Below, in pieces: positions 54,360 through 63,876 of a stretch of 64,000 nt of DNA (position 1 is the stretch's first letter; each line of letters opens with the position of its first letter). The notes below the pieces were generated by a model, which was given only the letters and a program-made list of their open reading frames with translations, was not told the origin of the DNA and made no database searches. The translations under genes were made by a program, and so were the position numbers. Origin of the DNA: Crystallibacter degradans (GTDB lineage: Bacteria > Actinomycetota > Actinomycetes > Actinomycetales > Micrococcaceae). The DNA is taken from NCBI RefSeq assembly GCF_012952295.1, contig NZ_JABBCH010000004.1, positions 1 through 64,000 on the forward strand, written 5' to 3'.

Positions 54360-55310
54360 TTGAAGATCCAGACATCCTCCCGCCGGGCAATGTTGGCGGC
54401 GACAGCCATGACCGCCCTCACCGTCACGCTGACGGCATGCGGCGCCAATTCCAATCCGTTGGAGGGTTCGTCCGATACCGCCGCCAGTTCGGGCGCAACC
54501 GGTTCCTTGGTGGTCGGATCCGCCAACTTCCCCGAAAGCCAGATCGTCGCCGAGATCTATGCCGGCGCGCTCACCGCTGCGGGTTTCGATGTCACCACCA
54601 AACCCGGCATCGGTTCCCGGGAGGTGTATGTCAAGGCGGTTGAAGAAGGATCCGTGGACGTCGTTCCCGACTACAGCGGCAACCTGTTGTTGTTCCTGGA
54701 TCCAGACGCAACGGCTGCTTCCGCCGGGGAGATCATGGATGCCCTTCCCGCTGCCTTGCCGGAGGGACTGGGCGTCCTGGAACCGGCATCCGCCGAAAGC
54801 AAGGACGCCATGGTGGTCACCAAAGCCACCGCCGAGAAGTACCAGCTTGAGAGCATTACAGACTTGGGGCCGGTCTGTGACGAGTTGGTGCTCGGTGCCA
54901 ATCCTGAATTCGCCGAGCGTGAATACGGGCTGCCCGGGCTGAAGGAGAACTACGGCTGCGAACCGAAGTCCTTCGAACCGATTAACGACGGCGGCGGCCC
55001 GGCCACCCTGCAGGCGCTGATTACCGACCAGATCCAGATCGCCGACATCTACACCACAACACCTTCGATCGAGGATAATGACCTGGTGGTGCTGGAGGAC
55101 CCGAAGAATAACTTCATCGCCCAGCAGGTGCTTCCCTTGGTGAATCAGGACAAAGTCAGCGAGGAAGCGGCAGAGGTGCTGAACGACGTCTCAGCCGCGC
55201 TGACCACGGAAGACCTGATTGATCTCAACCGTCAGGTCAGCGGGGACGAAAAGCGCAATCCGGCAGACGCGGCTGCGGACTGGCTTAGTGAAAACGGGCT
55301 GACGAAGTAA
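54360..55310 (+). CDS. Compatible-solute-binding lipoprotein (OpuCC/OsmF type)
   Basis: 316 residues. The lipobox LTAC is near residue 27. LVVGSANFPESQIVAEIYAGAL and GSREVYVKAVEEGSVDVVPDYSGNLL are typical of glycine-betaine-binding proteins of the OpuAC family. Start is TTG 54360 with AAGGAG 6 nt upstream, better than the upstream ATG. It is the last of the Nudix-ATPase-permease-permease-binding protein operon. Confidence 0.92.
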   Translation: MKIQTSSRRAMLAATAMTALTVTLTACGANSNPLEGSSDTAASSGATGSLVVGSANFPESQIVAEIYAGALTAAGFDVTTKPGIGSREVYVKAVEEGSVDVVPDYSGNLLLFLDPDATAASAGEIMDALPAALPEGLGVLEPASAESKDAMVVTKATAEKYQLESITDLGPVCDELVLGANPEFAEREYGLPGLKENYGCEPKSFEPINDGGGPATLQALITDQIQIADIYTTTPSIEDNDLVVLEDPKNNFIAQQVLPLVNQDKVSEEAAEVLNDVSAALTTEDLIDLNRQVSGDEKRNPADAAADWLSENGLTK

Positions 55311-55338
55311 ACCGGTTCCGATATGCGAAGATGCTTAA

Positions 55339-56553
55339 ATGGCCCAGTTCAAGCAGTCCAACAAGCTTCATAATGTCCTTTACGATATCCGCGGTCCGCT
55401 GCTTGAGCATGCGCAACGCATGGAGTCCGAGGGCCACCGGATCCTGAAGCTGAACATCGGAAATCCGGCGCCCTTCGGGTTCGAGGCGCCGGATGCCATC
55501 CTCGTGGACATGATCCGGAACCTGCCCGATGCCCAGGGCTACAGCGATTCCCGCGGGATCTTCTCGGCCCGGACCGCCGTGTCGCAGTATTACCAGACCC
55601 GCGGCATCCAGGACATCGGCGTCGACGATGTCTACCTGGGCAACGGGGTCAGCGAACTGATCACCATGAGCTTGCAGGCGCTGCTCAACAACGGCGACGA
55701 GGTGCTGATCCCCGCGCCCGACTATCCCCTCTGGACTGCCTCCGTGAGCCTGGCCGGCGGCCATCCCATCCATTACCTGTGTGTGGAGGAAGAAGGATGG
55801 CTGCCGGATCTGGAGGATCTGGAGCGAAAGATCACGCCCAATACCAAGGGCATCGTGATCATCAATCCGAACAACCCCACCGGTGCGGTGTACCCGCAAC
55901 AAGTGCTCGAGGGAATGCTCGAACTGGCCCGGAAGCACAATCTGGTGGTGTTCTCGGACGAAATCTACGAGAAAATCCTTTATGAGGATGCGCAGCATGT
56001 AAATACAGCTTTGCTGGCCGACGACGTGCTGGTCATGACCTTCAGCGGGCTGTCCAAGGCCTACCGCGTCTGCGGATTCCGCAGCGGGTGGATGGCCATC
56101 TCCGGGCCGAAACACCTGGCTACGGACTACATCGAAGGCATCAACCTGTTGACCAACATGCGTTTGTGCGCGAATGTTCCCGCGCAGCATGCCATCCAGA
56201 CAGCACTCGGGGGCTACCAAAGCATCAACGATCTGATCCTGCCCGGGGGCCGGTTGCTGGAACAGCGGGACAAGGCCTACGAAATGCTCAATGCCATTCC
56301 CGGCGTCAGCACCCAGCAGGCCAGGGGAGCCCTCTACCTGTTTCCCAAGCTGGATCCGGACGTGTACCCGATCAAGGACGACGAGAAGTTTGCGCTGGAT
56401 CTGCTCAAGCAGCAAAAGATCCTCGTCTCCCACGGGCGCGCTTTTAACTGGCACAAACCGGACCATTTCCGGCTTGTGACCCTGCCCAACGTCGGCATCC
56501 TCGAGGAAGCAGTCAACCGGATCGCCGAATTCCTGAGTACGTACAAACCGTAA
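55339..56553 (+). CDS. PLP-dependent aminotransferase, class I/II (AlaA-like)
   Basis: 404 residues. KLNIGNPAPFGFEAPD and NPNNPTGAVYP are class I/II signatures, and the PLP Lys is in FSGLSKAYRVCGFRSGWM. Close in pattern to AlaA/YfbQ, glutamate-pyruvate aminotransferases that make alanine. ATG 55339. Confidence 0.9.
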   Translation: MAQFKQSNKLHNVLYDIRGPLLEHAQRMESEGHRILKLNIGNPAPFGFEAPDAILVDMIRNLPDAQGYSDSRGIFSARTAVSQYYQTRGIQDIGVDDVYLGNGVSELITMSLQALLNNGDEVLIPAPDYPLWTASVSLAGGHPIHYLCVEEEGWLPDLEDLERKITPNTKGIVIINPNNPTGAVYPQQVLEGMLELARKHNLVVFSDEIYEKILYEDAQHVNTALLADDVLVMTFSGLSKAYRVCGFRSGWMAISGPKHLATDYIEGINLLTNMRLCANVPAQHAIQTALGGYQSINDLILPGGRLLEQRDKAYEMLNAIPGVSTQQARGALYLFPKLDPDVYPIKDDEKFALDLLKQQKILVSHGRAFNWHKPDHFRLVTLPNVGILEEAVNRIAEFLSTYKP

Positions 56554-56578
56554 GCGCCACGTGCAGAGGAAGGGCACT

Positions 56579-57430
56579 ATGGAGACCACCGCGTTCAGCC
56601 CGAGTCCGACCGTCCTGCTGCGAGTGCAGACGGGCTTCGACCTGCGCCATGTCGACCCCGGATCGACCCCGGGGTTTACCGGCGATAAGGAGGCAGGCAA
56701 AGAACTCCTCGACCGGGAGGATGAGCAGCTCACGGAACTGCAGGAGAAGCTGTTCGCGCAGAGCCGGTTCGGCGCCCGCGAGAGCGTGCTGCTGGTCCTG
56801 CAGGCCATGGACACCGGCGGCAAGGGCGGCATCGTCCGCCATGTCATCGGAGCAGCCGATCCGCAAGGCATCCACCACAAGGCGTTCAAAGCACCGACGG
56901 CGGAGGAACAGTCCAAGGGCTTCCTGTGGCGGATCGAAAAAGAACTGCCGGAGCCCGGGATCATCGGTGTCTTTGACCGCTCGCATTACGAGGACGTGCT
57001 GGTCCAACGGGTCCGCAAGCTCTCTCCGGCCGACGAGATTGAACTGCGCTACAGCCTCATCAGGGACTTTGAGGCCAGGGTCGCAGCGGGCGGTACCCAC
57101 ATCATCAAAGTCTTGCTGCACATCAGCAAGGATGAGCAGAAAGGCCGGTTGCAGGAACGGCTGGACCGGCCGGATAAGCACTGGAAGTACAACCCCGGCG
57201 ACGTCGATGACCGCTCATTCTGGGACCAGTATCAGCAGGCGTACCAGATCGCCTTGGAACGCACGAGTACAGATATCGCGCCTTGGTACGTCGTCCCGGC
57301 GGACAAGAAATGGTACGCGCGGATCGCAGTCCAACAGCTGCTGATCGATGTGCTTGAAGACATCAATCCCCAGTGGCCCAAGGCGGATTTCGACGTGGCG
57401 GCAGAGAAAAAGCGGTTGGCTGAAAGCTGA
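56579..57430 (+). CDS. Polyphosphate kinase 2 family protein
   Basis: 283 residues. Walker A-like MDTGGKGGIVRHV near residue 81, FDRSHYEDVLVQRV with the catalytic acidic residue, and lid motif DRPDKHWKYNPGDVDDRSFW are PPK2 features. It transfers phosphate between polyphosphate and nucleotides (NDP/NTP or AMP; the class is not settled here). ATG 56579 with GAGGAAGG upstream; 25 nt after the aminotransferase. It converges on xseB with a 9-nt gap. Confidence 0.93.
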   Translation: METTAFSPSPTVLLRVQTGFDLRHVDPGSTPGFTGDKEAGKELLDREDEQLTELQEKLFAQSRFGARESVLLVLQAMDTGGKGGIVRHVIGAADPQGIHHKAFKAPTAEEQSKGFLWRIEKELPEPGIIGVFDRSHYEDVLVQRVRKLSPADEIELRYSLIRDFEARVAAGGTHIIKVLLHISKDEQKGRLQERLDRPDKHWKYNPGDVDDRSFWDQYQQAYQIALERTSTDIAPWYVVPADKKWYARIAVQQLLIDVLEDINPQWPKADFDVAAEKKRLAES

Positions 57431-57439
57431 CCGCGAAGG

Positions 57440-57706
57440 TTAGTCCCTGCCTGGTTCCGCCATTCCCGTTGCCGCTGGTCCGCCCGCCGCGTTGGCCCTG
57501 GCTGCGTCGAGGCGCTGCCTGGCCCCTTCCAGCCACGCTTCGCAGCGGGCGGCCAGGGCTTCGCCGCGTTCCCATAGGGCCAACGACTGTTCAAGACTGG
57601 CCCCGCCGGTTTCCAACTGGCTCACAACGGCGACGAGTTCCTCCCGTGCCTGCTCGTAGCTCAGCGATGCGACATCGGCATTTTCGACAGAATTCTCGGC
57701 ATCCAT
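57440..57706 (-). CDS. xseB: Exodeoxyribonuclease VII small subunit
   Basis: 88 residues. [44 protein letters not shown] is the XseB three-helix motif. The subunit binds XseA to form exonuclease VII, which degrades single-stranded DNA. It lies 38 nt after xseA. Confidence 0.94.
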   Translation of the reverse strand: MDAENSVENADVASLSYEQAREELVAVVSQLETGGASLEQSLALWERGEALAARCEAWLEGARQRLDAARANAAGGPAATGMAEPGRD

Positions 57707-57744
57707 GCTGGTTCCCGCTTTCGGATTGATGGTGTTGTTCAGTA

Positions 57745-59019
57745 TTACGGAGCGACGTCGGCAGACAGTTCGCCGACGGCAACACGCACGCGAAGCCGCG
57801 TTCCAGCAGCGGCGTCAGAGCTGTCGCGCAGGACGCTTCCGTCCGGAAGCTGTACCACGGCGTAGCCACGGTCCAAGGTGTTTTGCGGCGAGAGGGAACG
57901 AACCTGCGCCCTGAGATGGGCGATGCGGTCCGAATCCCGGTGTACAGCGGCCGAGATGCAGTTGTAGGCGCGTGTGGACAAACGCTGCAGATCCTCGTGC
58001 CGGGCTTCCACCATGCTGGCAGGATTGGCCAGAACGGGACGGGAACGGATAGCGGTCAGCCGCTCGCTCTCGACCCGGATCAACTGGTCCACCCTGCGGT
58101 CCAGCATCTGCCGTGCCTGGGCGATCCTTGCGAGTTCCTCGTTGACATCGGGGACAATACGCTTTGCGGCATCGGTCGGAGTGGAAGCGCGGAGATCCGC
58201 GACCTCGTCCAGCAGGGGACGGTCCGCTTCGTGTCCGATAGCGCTGACCACCGGCGTGCGGGCAGCCGAAACCGCGCGGATCAGATCTTCACTGCTGAAG
58301 GGCAGCAGATCTTCAAGGGATCCGCCGCCGCGGGCAATGACAATGACGTCGACATCCTCGCGGGCGTCCAGTTCCAGCAATGCGCGCTGGATCTGGGTTA
58401 CGGCATTAACACCCTGGACAGCGACTTCCCGTACTTCGAAGGCCACGGCGGGCCAGCGCAGGGAAGCGTTGCGGATAACGTCTTTCATGGCATCCGAGTC
58501 CCGGCCGGTAATCAGCCCGATGCGGTGCGGCAGCAGGGGAAGTGGTTTCTTGCGTTGGAGCGCGAAGAGTCCCTCGGCTGCAAGGGCATGGCGAAGCCGT
58601 TCGAGCCGCGCCAGCAGATCGCCCAGACCCACAGGGCGGATATCGCGGGTCTGCATCGAGAGCCGGCCGGTCTTGACGTACAGATCCGGCTTCAACTGCG
58701 CCACGACACGCGATCCCGGCTCAAGGGGAAACTCCAGCCGGGCCATGACACTGCCCCAGGCCACGAGGCTGAACGATGCTTCCGCTTCCGTGTCCCGCAG
58801 CGTGAGGTACGTGACATTGTTCCGCCTGTTGAGCTCAATCACTTGGCCTTCGATCCAGGTGGGCGGGACACGGTCAATGTGGCTCTTGAGCTTCTGCGAA
58901 AGCAGCCGCAACGGCCAGGGATTCTCCGCCGAGGTCTCCAGGGCGGTAGCAGGCAGTGTGGATGGCTTGGCCGGGGCATCCAGCTGGCCACCGGTGGGTG
59001 GCCCCGGGTTCTGGTTCAC
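57745..59019 (-). CDS. xseA: Exodeoxyribonuclease VII large subunit
   Basis: 424 residues. An N-terminal OB domain ([22 protein letters not shown]) is followed by the catalytic part with [18 protein letters not shown] and ISAIGHE-like [28 protein letters not shown] coiled coil leads to the C-terminal barrel ([10 protein letters not shown]). Start is GTG 59019. Same strand as xseB. Confidence 0.96.
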   Translation of the reverse strand: MNQNPGPPTGGQLDAPAKPSTLPATALETSAENPWPLRLLSQKLKSHIDRVPPTWIEGQVIELNRRNNVTYLTLRDTEAEASFSLVAWGSVMARLEFPLEPGSRVVAQLKPDLYVKTGRLSMQTRDIRPVGLGDLLARLERLRHALAAEGLFALQRKKPLPLLPHRIGLITGRDSDAMKDVIRNASLRWPAVAFEVREVAVQGVNAVTQIQRALLELDAREDVDVIVIARGGGSLEDLLPFSSEDLIRAVSAARTPVVSAIGHEADRPLLDEVADLRASTPTDAAKRIVPDVNEELARIAQARQMLDRRVDQLIRVESERLTAIRSRPVLANPASMVEARHEDLQRLSTRAYNCISAAVHRDSDRIAHLRAQVRSLSPQNTLDRGYAVVQLPDGSVLRDSSDAAAGTRLRVRVAVGELSADVAP

Positions 59020-59167
59020 GTAGTGTCCCTCTCGGCGATGCTTGGCGCAGCTACAGTACAGCGATCCTTACATTCTTATCAGCTATCGCAGACATTATTG
59101 ATTCTGTTCTACTTATCCCAAGAGGCATTCTGCGCCTCTCAGGAAGCCGGCGGAGAGGAGCCTGCGG

Positions 59168-59992
59168 ATGCGTTCCGTCCTTGCCTTGATCCTTGGCCTG
59201 GTCACATTGGTGATGACCGCCGTCGCCGTGCCTGCGGCATGGACCAGCCAGAACCTGACGAACCAGCAAGGCTTCGTCGAATTGGCGGCACCCATGGGGC
59301 AGGACGCCCAGTTCCGCAGCGCCCTGGCAGAAGCCATCGCGGAAGAGGTGCGCAACCAAAGCCAGCTGCCGCCGGGGCTCCAGGAGCTGGTTGATCCCAT
59401 CATCGCCAGGGCCGCCGGAGCCGTCACCGGACTGGAAGAGTTCCCGCAGGCATGGAATGAAGCTTTGGCGAAGTCCCATACTCTGACGCTGGAGGCAGAA
59501 GGCCCGGATGAGGGGGCCCTCCGGCTTGATATCGCTCCCATTGTTGCCTTGGCGATTCAGCGGGTAGCGGACACCTTAGGCACAGAGATCCCCGTACAAG
59601 AGGAGCTGATTGTCGATATCGGCCAGGCAGATCAGTTGCAATCGGTCGACCTTGTACAGCGTGTTGCCAACGAGTGGCGCTGGATTTCGGCAGGAGCGTT
59701 GGCCGGCCTGTTGCTGACCCTGTTGGTAGCGAGAAGGGCGTCGACTGCCCTTGCCTGGCTTGGTGTCGGCGCGGTTATTCTCGGCGTCGGATTCTGGCTG
59801 GCAGCGGAGGCGGCCCCGGACGTGGCCGCGCAGCACGATGCGGCCGGCCCTGTTGCCGATGCCTTTACCGCTCGGTTCGTCGAACTCGCGGCAACGTCTT
59901 TCCAGCCCTGGGCCGTCGTGCTCGCCGGGGCGGGATTGGCTGCCGCGGTGATTGGTGTAACAGCCCGCCAACTCTCGGGTCGAAGGGCCTAA
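59168..59992 (+). CDS. Membrane protein of unknown function
   Basis: 274 residues. A signal-like hydrophobic N-terminus (LALILGLVTLVMTAVAVPAA) precedes an extracellular region of 150 residues, then three membrane segments (WISAGALAGLLLTLLVARR, LAWLGVGAVILGVGFWLA, VVLAGAGLAAAVIGV). GAGAGGAG lies before ATG 59168. No family recognised. It sits between xseA and ispH, and ends 16 nt before ispH. Confidence 0.75.
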   Translation: MRSVLALILGLVTLVMTAVAVPAAWTSQNLTNQQGFVELAAPMGQDAQFRSALAEAIAEEVRNQSQLPPGLQELVDPIIARAAGAVTGLEEFPQAWNEALAKSHTLTLEAEGPDEGALRLDIAPIVALAIQRVADTLGTEIPVQEELIVDIGQADQLQSVDLVQRVANEWRWISAGALAGLLLTLLVARRASTALAWLGVGAVILGVGFWLAAEAAPDVAAQHDAAGPVADAFTARFVELAATSFQPWAVVLAGAGLAAAVIGVTARQLSGRRA

Positions 59993-59996
59993 CGGC

Positions 59997-60002
59997 TAGC
60001 AT
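59997..60002 (+). promoter_or_regulatory. Possible -10 of ispH
   Basis: TAGCAT ends 6 nt before ATG 60009. The intervening GGAGGT also resembles a ribosome site, so leadered and leaderless initiation cannot be told apart. Confidence 0.35.
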
Positions 60003-60008
60003 GGAGGT

Positions 60009-61094
60009 ATGAGTAGCACTGCTGTCTCCGTTCCGATGCCCACTATTCCGCGCAGGCGCCGCAGCCCCGAAGACATTGCCTCCGCCGCACCGGTCGAAGG
60101 CCCCCGCAAGGTCCTGCTTGCTGCCCCGCGCGGGTACTGCGCAGGCGTCGACCGCGCCGTCATCGCCGTCGAAAAGGCGCTCGAGCATTACGGCCCGCCG
60201 GTTTACGTGCGTAAGCAGATTGTGCACAATCTCCATGTGGTCAGCACGTTGGAAGAAAAGGGCGCGATCTTCGTCGAAGAGACAGACGAGGTGCCCGAGG
60301 GTGCACTGGTTATCTTCTCCGCCCACGGCGTTTCGCCTGCCGTCGTGCAGTCTGCCGACGAGCGCGGACTGCAGACGATTGACGCGACGTGCCCCTTGGT
60401 GACAAAGGTGCACCGCGAGGCCGTCCGTTTCGCAAAGGACGATTTCGACATTCTTCTCATCGGACATGAGGGCCATGAAGAGGTCGAGGGAACTGCCGGA
60501 GAAGCCCCCGAGCATATCCAGATCGTCAACGGTCCGGAAGATGTCGACAAGGTTGAGGTCCGGGATCCGAACAAGGTGATCTGGCTGTCGCAGACCACGC
60601 TGAGCGTGGACGAGACTATGCTGACCGTCAACCTGCTCAAGGAACGCTTCCCGACTCTGCAGGATCCGCCCAGCGACGATATTTGCTATGCAACCTCGAA
60701 CCGGCAGGCTGCGATTAAGAAGATCGCCCCGCAGGCGGAACTCGTCATCGTGGTGGGATCGGCGAATTCCTCCAACTCCGTGCGCCTTGTGGAGGTGGCA
60801 CTGGAATACGGCGCCAAGGCTTCCTACCGCGTGGACTTTGCGAACCAGGTCGACGAGTCTTGGTTTGAAGGCATCTCCACTGTCGGCGTGACCTCCGGAG
60901 CGTCCGTGCCGGAGGTCCTCGTGCGCGAAGTCCTGAGCCTGCTCGCTGACTACGGTTATGCCGATGTTGAGGAAGTGGTCACCGCGGAAGAGGACATCCT
61001 GTTCTCGCTGCCCAAGGAACTGCGCGCCACGCTGAAGGAAAAGGGCGACGTTTCACGCGGTCTCGGCGGCAGGGGCCCTCGGCCCGCACGCTAA
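60009..61094 (+). CDS. ispH: 4-Hydroxy-3-methylbut-2-enyl diphosphate reductase
   Basis: 361 residues. The three iron-sulfur Cys are in [21 protein letters not shown] and [13 protein letters not shown]. It makes IPP and DMAPP in the last step of the MEP pathway. A 35-residue N-terminal extension precedes the domain. Confidence 0.97.
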   Translation: MSSTAVSVPMPTIPRRRRSPEDIASAAPVEGPRKVLLAAPRGYCAGVDRAVIAVEKALEHYGPPVYVRKQIVHNLHVVSTLEEKGAIFVEETDEVPEGALVIFSAHGVSPAVVQSADERGLQTIDATCPLVTKVHREAVRFAKDDFDILLIGHEGHEEVEGTAGEAPEHIQIVNGPEDVDKVEVRDPNKVIWLSQTTLSVDETMLTVNLLKERFPTLQDPPSDDICYATSNRQAAIKKIAPQAELVIVVGSANSSNSVRLVEVALEYGAKASYRVDFANQVDESWFEGISTVGVTSGASVPEVLVREVLSLLADYGYADVEEVVTAEEDILFSLPKELRATLKEKGDVSRGLGGRGPRPAR

Positions 61095-61117
61095 ACGTGG
61101 CGGGACGGGGCAGTTGC

Positions 61118-61135
61118 GTGCCTATGGCTAGGCAC
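61118..61135 (+). terminator. Small hairpin between ispH and rmuC
   Basis: GTGCCTA, TGGC, TAGGCAC: a perfect 7-bp stem with a 4-nt loop in the gap between two convergent genes, overlapping the rmuC stop. Confidence 0.4.
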
Positions 61136-62339
61136 TCCGCTCCTGGTCGGCAATGAGCTCCGGTGCGGCCAACAGCCGTGGCGTGCTCTCCAATGCTTGA
61201 GGGGCAGGCGCTTCCTTCAGCGAAGACGGGTCAAAGGCACTGATCTTCCGCGCTGTCGGCAGGACCCTGGACTCCAGCGTTCCGACGAAGGCGTTGTACT
61301 TTTCCACCGAACCTTTCAGGGACGAGCCCAGCTTCGTCACATGCTCACCAAGGGTGCCGAGCCGGTCGTAGAGCTGGCGGGAGAGCTCGAAGATCTCCCG
61401 GGCATTCTCGGTGAGGACTTCCTGCCGCCAGGTGAAGGCGACCGACTTCAGCGTGGCCAGCAGGGAGACGGGGGAGACCAGGGCAACGTTGCGCGAGAAG
61501 GCGTAATCCAACAGGCCCGGTTCACTATGCAAGGCTGCTGAAAGAACGGACTCGGCGGGCAGGAAGCACAGGACGAGTTCGGGGGAGGCAGCCACCCCAT
61601 CCCAGTATTTCTTGTTTGCAAGCGCGTCCACGTGTGCCTTGACGGCCTTGGCATGTGTGGCCAGCAGGCCGGCCCGCTTTTCACGTTCCTCCGCGGAGCC
61701 GAAGGACGGAAGTTCCTGGGCTTCCAGATACGCCCGCAGCGGCACTTTGGCATCCACCACGAGTGATTTGGAGCCGGGCAGATGGATCAGCATGTCAGGT
61801 CGAAGAGCGCGTTCGGCCCGCACCAGATGCACCTGCTCGCTAAAGTCCACGTGCGCCAGCATGCCGGCGGCCTCCACCACCCGGCGGAGCTGGACTTCTC
61901 CCCACTGCCCGCGCGCGGAGTTTGACTGCAATGCGGCAGTCAAGGTCTGGGTGGAGCGCAGCAACTGCTCATCGTTGAGTTGCGCGGCGCGCAGCTGTTC
62001 GGCCAGCTGGCCGAATTGTTCGACGCGGTCCCGCTCGAGCACGTTAACCTGCTGCTGGACGGTCTTCAGTTTCTCCCCGACCGGGACCAGGGCGCGAAGG
62101 ACAGAGTTGTCCTGCTCGCTGCTGGCGGTGAGCTGCCGGTTCTGCTGGGCCAGCAACCGACTTTCCGCCTCGGCCGCCGCCAAACGGGCCGTTGCGTTGC
62201 CAAGCCGGGCACCGGCGTCGTCAATTTCTTCCGCGAGCACGGCGACCCTGCGGCGGTATGCCACCGCAGTTCCCGCAGCCCCGGCCGCTGCCCCAATAAC
62301 CAGCATGAGCAATGTGAGCACAATCTGAAACGCATCCAT
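61128..62339 (-). CDS. rmuC: DNA recombination protein RmuC
   Basis: 403 residues. One membrane segment at the N-terminus, a coiled coil at about 30-125, then the RmuC domain with NSARGQWGEVQLRRVVEAAGM and LVVDAKVPLRAYLEA, where the Asp and Lys of the nuclease-like core lie. RmuC limits DNA rearrangements at inverted repeats. Divergent from ychF. Confidence 0.93.
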   Translation of the reverse strand: MDAFQIVLTLLMLVIGAAAGAAGTAVAYRRRVAVLAEEIDDAGARLGNATARLAAAEAESRLLAQQNRQLTASSEQDNSVLRALVPVGEKLKTVQQQVNVLERDRVEQFGQLAEQLRAAQLNDEQLLRSTQTLTAALQSNSARGQWGEVQLRRVVEAAGMLAHVDFSEQVHLVRAERALRPDMLIHLPGSKSLVVDAKVPLRAYLEAQELPSFGSAEEREKRAGLLATHAKAVKAHVDALANKKYWDGVAASPELVLCFLPAESVLSAALHSEPGLLDYAFSRNVALVSPVSLLATLKSVAFTWRQEVLTENAREIFELSRQLYDRLGTLGEHVTKLGSSLKGSVEKYNAFVGTLESRVLPTARKISAFDPSSLKEAPAPQALESTPRLLAAPELIADQERSA

Positions 62340-62437
62340 AGCTCAACCATGCCAGCCGGCTATGACAATTTAGGCGAAGCCGGGGCGTCGTTTGCGCCAC
62401 CGTTCCGGCCGAATCGCTGAGCCGGGTACCTCACCGG

Positions 62438-62443
62438 TATCCT
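62438..62443 (+). promoter_or_regulatory. -10 element for leaderless ychF
   Basis: TATCCT ends 8 nt before GTG 62452, with no ribosome site between. Confidence 0.4.
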
Positions 62444-62451
62444 TAGATACC

Positions 62452-63537
62452 GTGGCTCTTACTATTGGCATCGTCGGACTGCCCAACGTCGGCAAATCAA
62501 CTCTCTTCAACGCACTGACCCGCAATCAGGTTCTGGCGGCGAATTATCCGTTCGCGACCATCGAGCCGAATGTCGGTGTGGTGCCCTTGCCGGATTCCCG
62601 GCTGGATAAGCTTGCGGAAATCTTCGGCTCCCAGCGCATCCTGCCGGCGACCGTGTCTTTTGTCGACATCGCCGGGATTGTCCGGGGCGCCTCCGAAGGC
62701 GAAGGGCTGGGTAATCAGTTCCTGGCCAATATCCGTGAAGCCCAGGCCATTGCCCAGGTCATCCGCGTGTTCGATGACCCCGATGTGGTCCACGTTGAAG
62801 GCAAGGTGGATCCGCGCTCCGATCTCGAAACCATCAACACCGAACTGATCCTCGCGGATCTGCAGACGCTGGAAAAGGCACTGCCGCGGGTTGAAAAGGA
62901 AGTGAAGATCAAGAAGCGCGACGCCGCCGAACTGGCCGCCATGGAGGCAGCCCGGAAGGTACTTGAGCGCGGGGATACGATCTTCTCCTCTGTCGAGAGC
63001 GACAAGCTCGACGTCGAAAACCTGCGGGAGCTGAGCCTGCTGACGGCCAAGCCCTTTATCTATGTCTTCAATGTCGATGACACTATTTTGGGCAGCGCCG
63101 AGCGCCAGGCGGAGTTGCGTGAACTGGTTGCTCCGGCGGACTGCGTGTTCCTTGACGCGAAGCTGGAGTCGGATCTGGTGGAGCTGGAACCGGAAGAAGC
63201 CCGCGAGATGCTGGAGATGAACGGCCAGGATGAATCGGGCTTGGACCAGCTGGCAAGGGTCGGCTTCCATACGCTGGGCCTCCAGACTTACCTGACGGCC
63301 GGGCCGAAGGAAGCACGCGCCTGGACGATCAATCAGGGCGATACCGCTCCGCAGGCAGCCGGTGTTATCCACTCCGATTTCCAGCGCGGCTTCATCAAAG
63401 CTGAAGTTGTCTCCTTCGCCGATCTCGTCGGCGCCGGCTCGATGGCAGAGGCTAAAGCACGCGGCAAGGTCAGGATCGAAGGCAAAGAGTACGTCATGTC
63501 CGACGGCGACGTTGTTGAATTTAGGTTTAATGTCTAG
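62452..63537 (+). CDS. ychF: Ribosome-associated ATPase YchF/OLA1
   Basis: 361 residues. GLPNVGKSTLFNALTRNQ is the P-loop; DIAGIVRGASEGEGLGNQFLANIRE is the G3 region typical of YchF; the C-terminal TGS domain has LQTYLTAGPKEARAWTI and ends EYVMSDGDVVEFRFNV. It binds ATP rather than GTP. Start is GTG 62452. Confidence 0.96.
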   Translation: MALTIGIVGLPNVGKSTLFNALTRNQVLAANYPFATIEPNVGVVPLPDSRLDKLAEIFGSQRILPATVSFVDIAGIVRGASEGEGLGNQFLANIREAQAIAQVIRVFDDPDVVHVEGKVDPRSDLETINTELILADLQTLEKALPRVEKEVKIKKRDAAELAAMEAARKVLERGDTIFSSVESDKLDVENLRELSLLTAKPFIYVFNVDDTILGSAERQAELRELVAPADCVFLDAKLESDLVELEPEEAREMLEMNGQDESGLDQLARVGFHTLGLQTYLTAGPKEARAWTINQGDTAPQAAGVIHSDFQRGFIKAEVVSFADLVGAGSMAEAKARGKVRIEGKEYVMSDGDVVEFRFNV

Positions 63538-63876
63538 TCGAGTTTCGGTTCAGCCTTTCAGCTGATACTGATCCGCCCTGGCGTGGTCTTGCTCGGCGCA
63601 ATGGTGCAAAACCAGTCTCTGTGGACCGCCGTCCGACCTCTTGGAGTCGGCTCGGCACCGCTCTACGATCACCACCGTTCTGCGCGAGGGCAGTGTGCAG
63701 GAGGATCTCCCGGACTGCGTCGACCTGACGCCCTCTGTGCCCCCTGAGGCTTGCTGCACCTCCTCGACAGGTTCCGTGGCGCGTAGGAGCCTCGGCATCC
63801 TCCGCGTCGGTGCGGCCAGCGGGTGGTTCATGACACGCTGGGTGGCGCTTAGCAATGTGAAGGAGCGCGGTCAGTT
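63538..63876. other. 339-nt stretch without a supported gene
   Basis: Short open frames occur on both strands (for example 63641-63919 and 63550-63855 reverse), but their Arg/Ser/Thr/Cys-rich translations look like chance frames. I see no clear hairpin, repeat or operator. AAGGAG at 63860-63865 belongs to the following gene. Confidence 0.5.
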
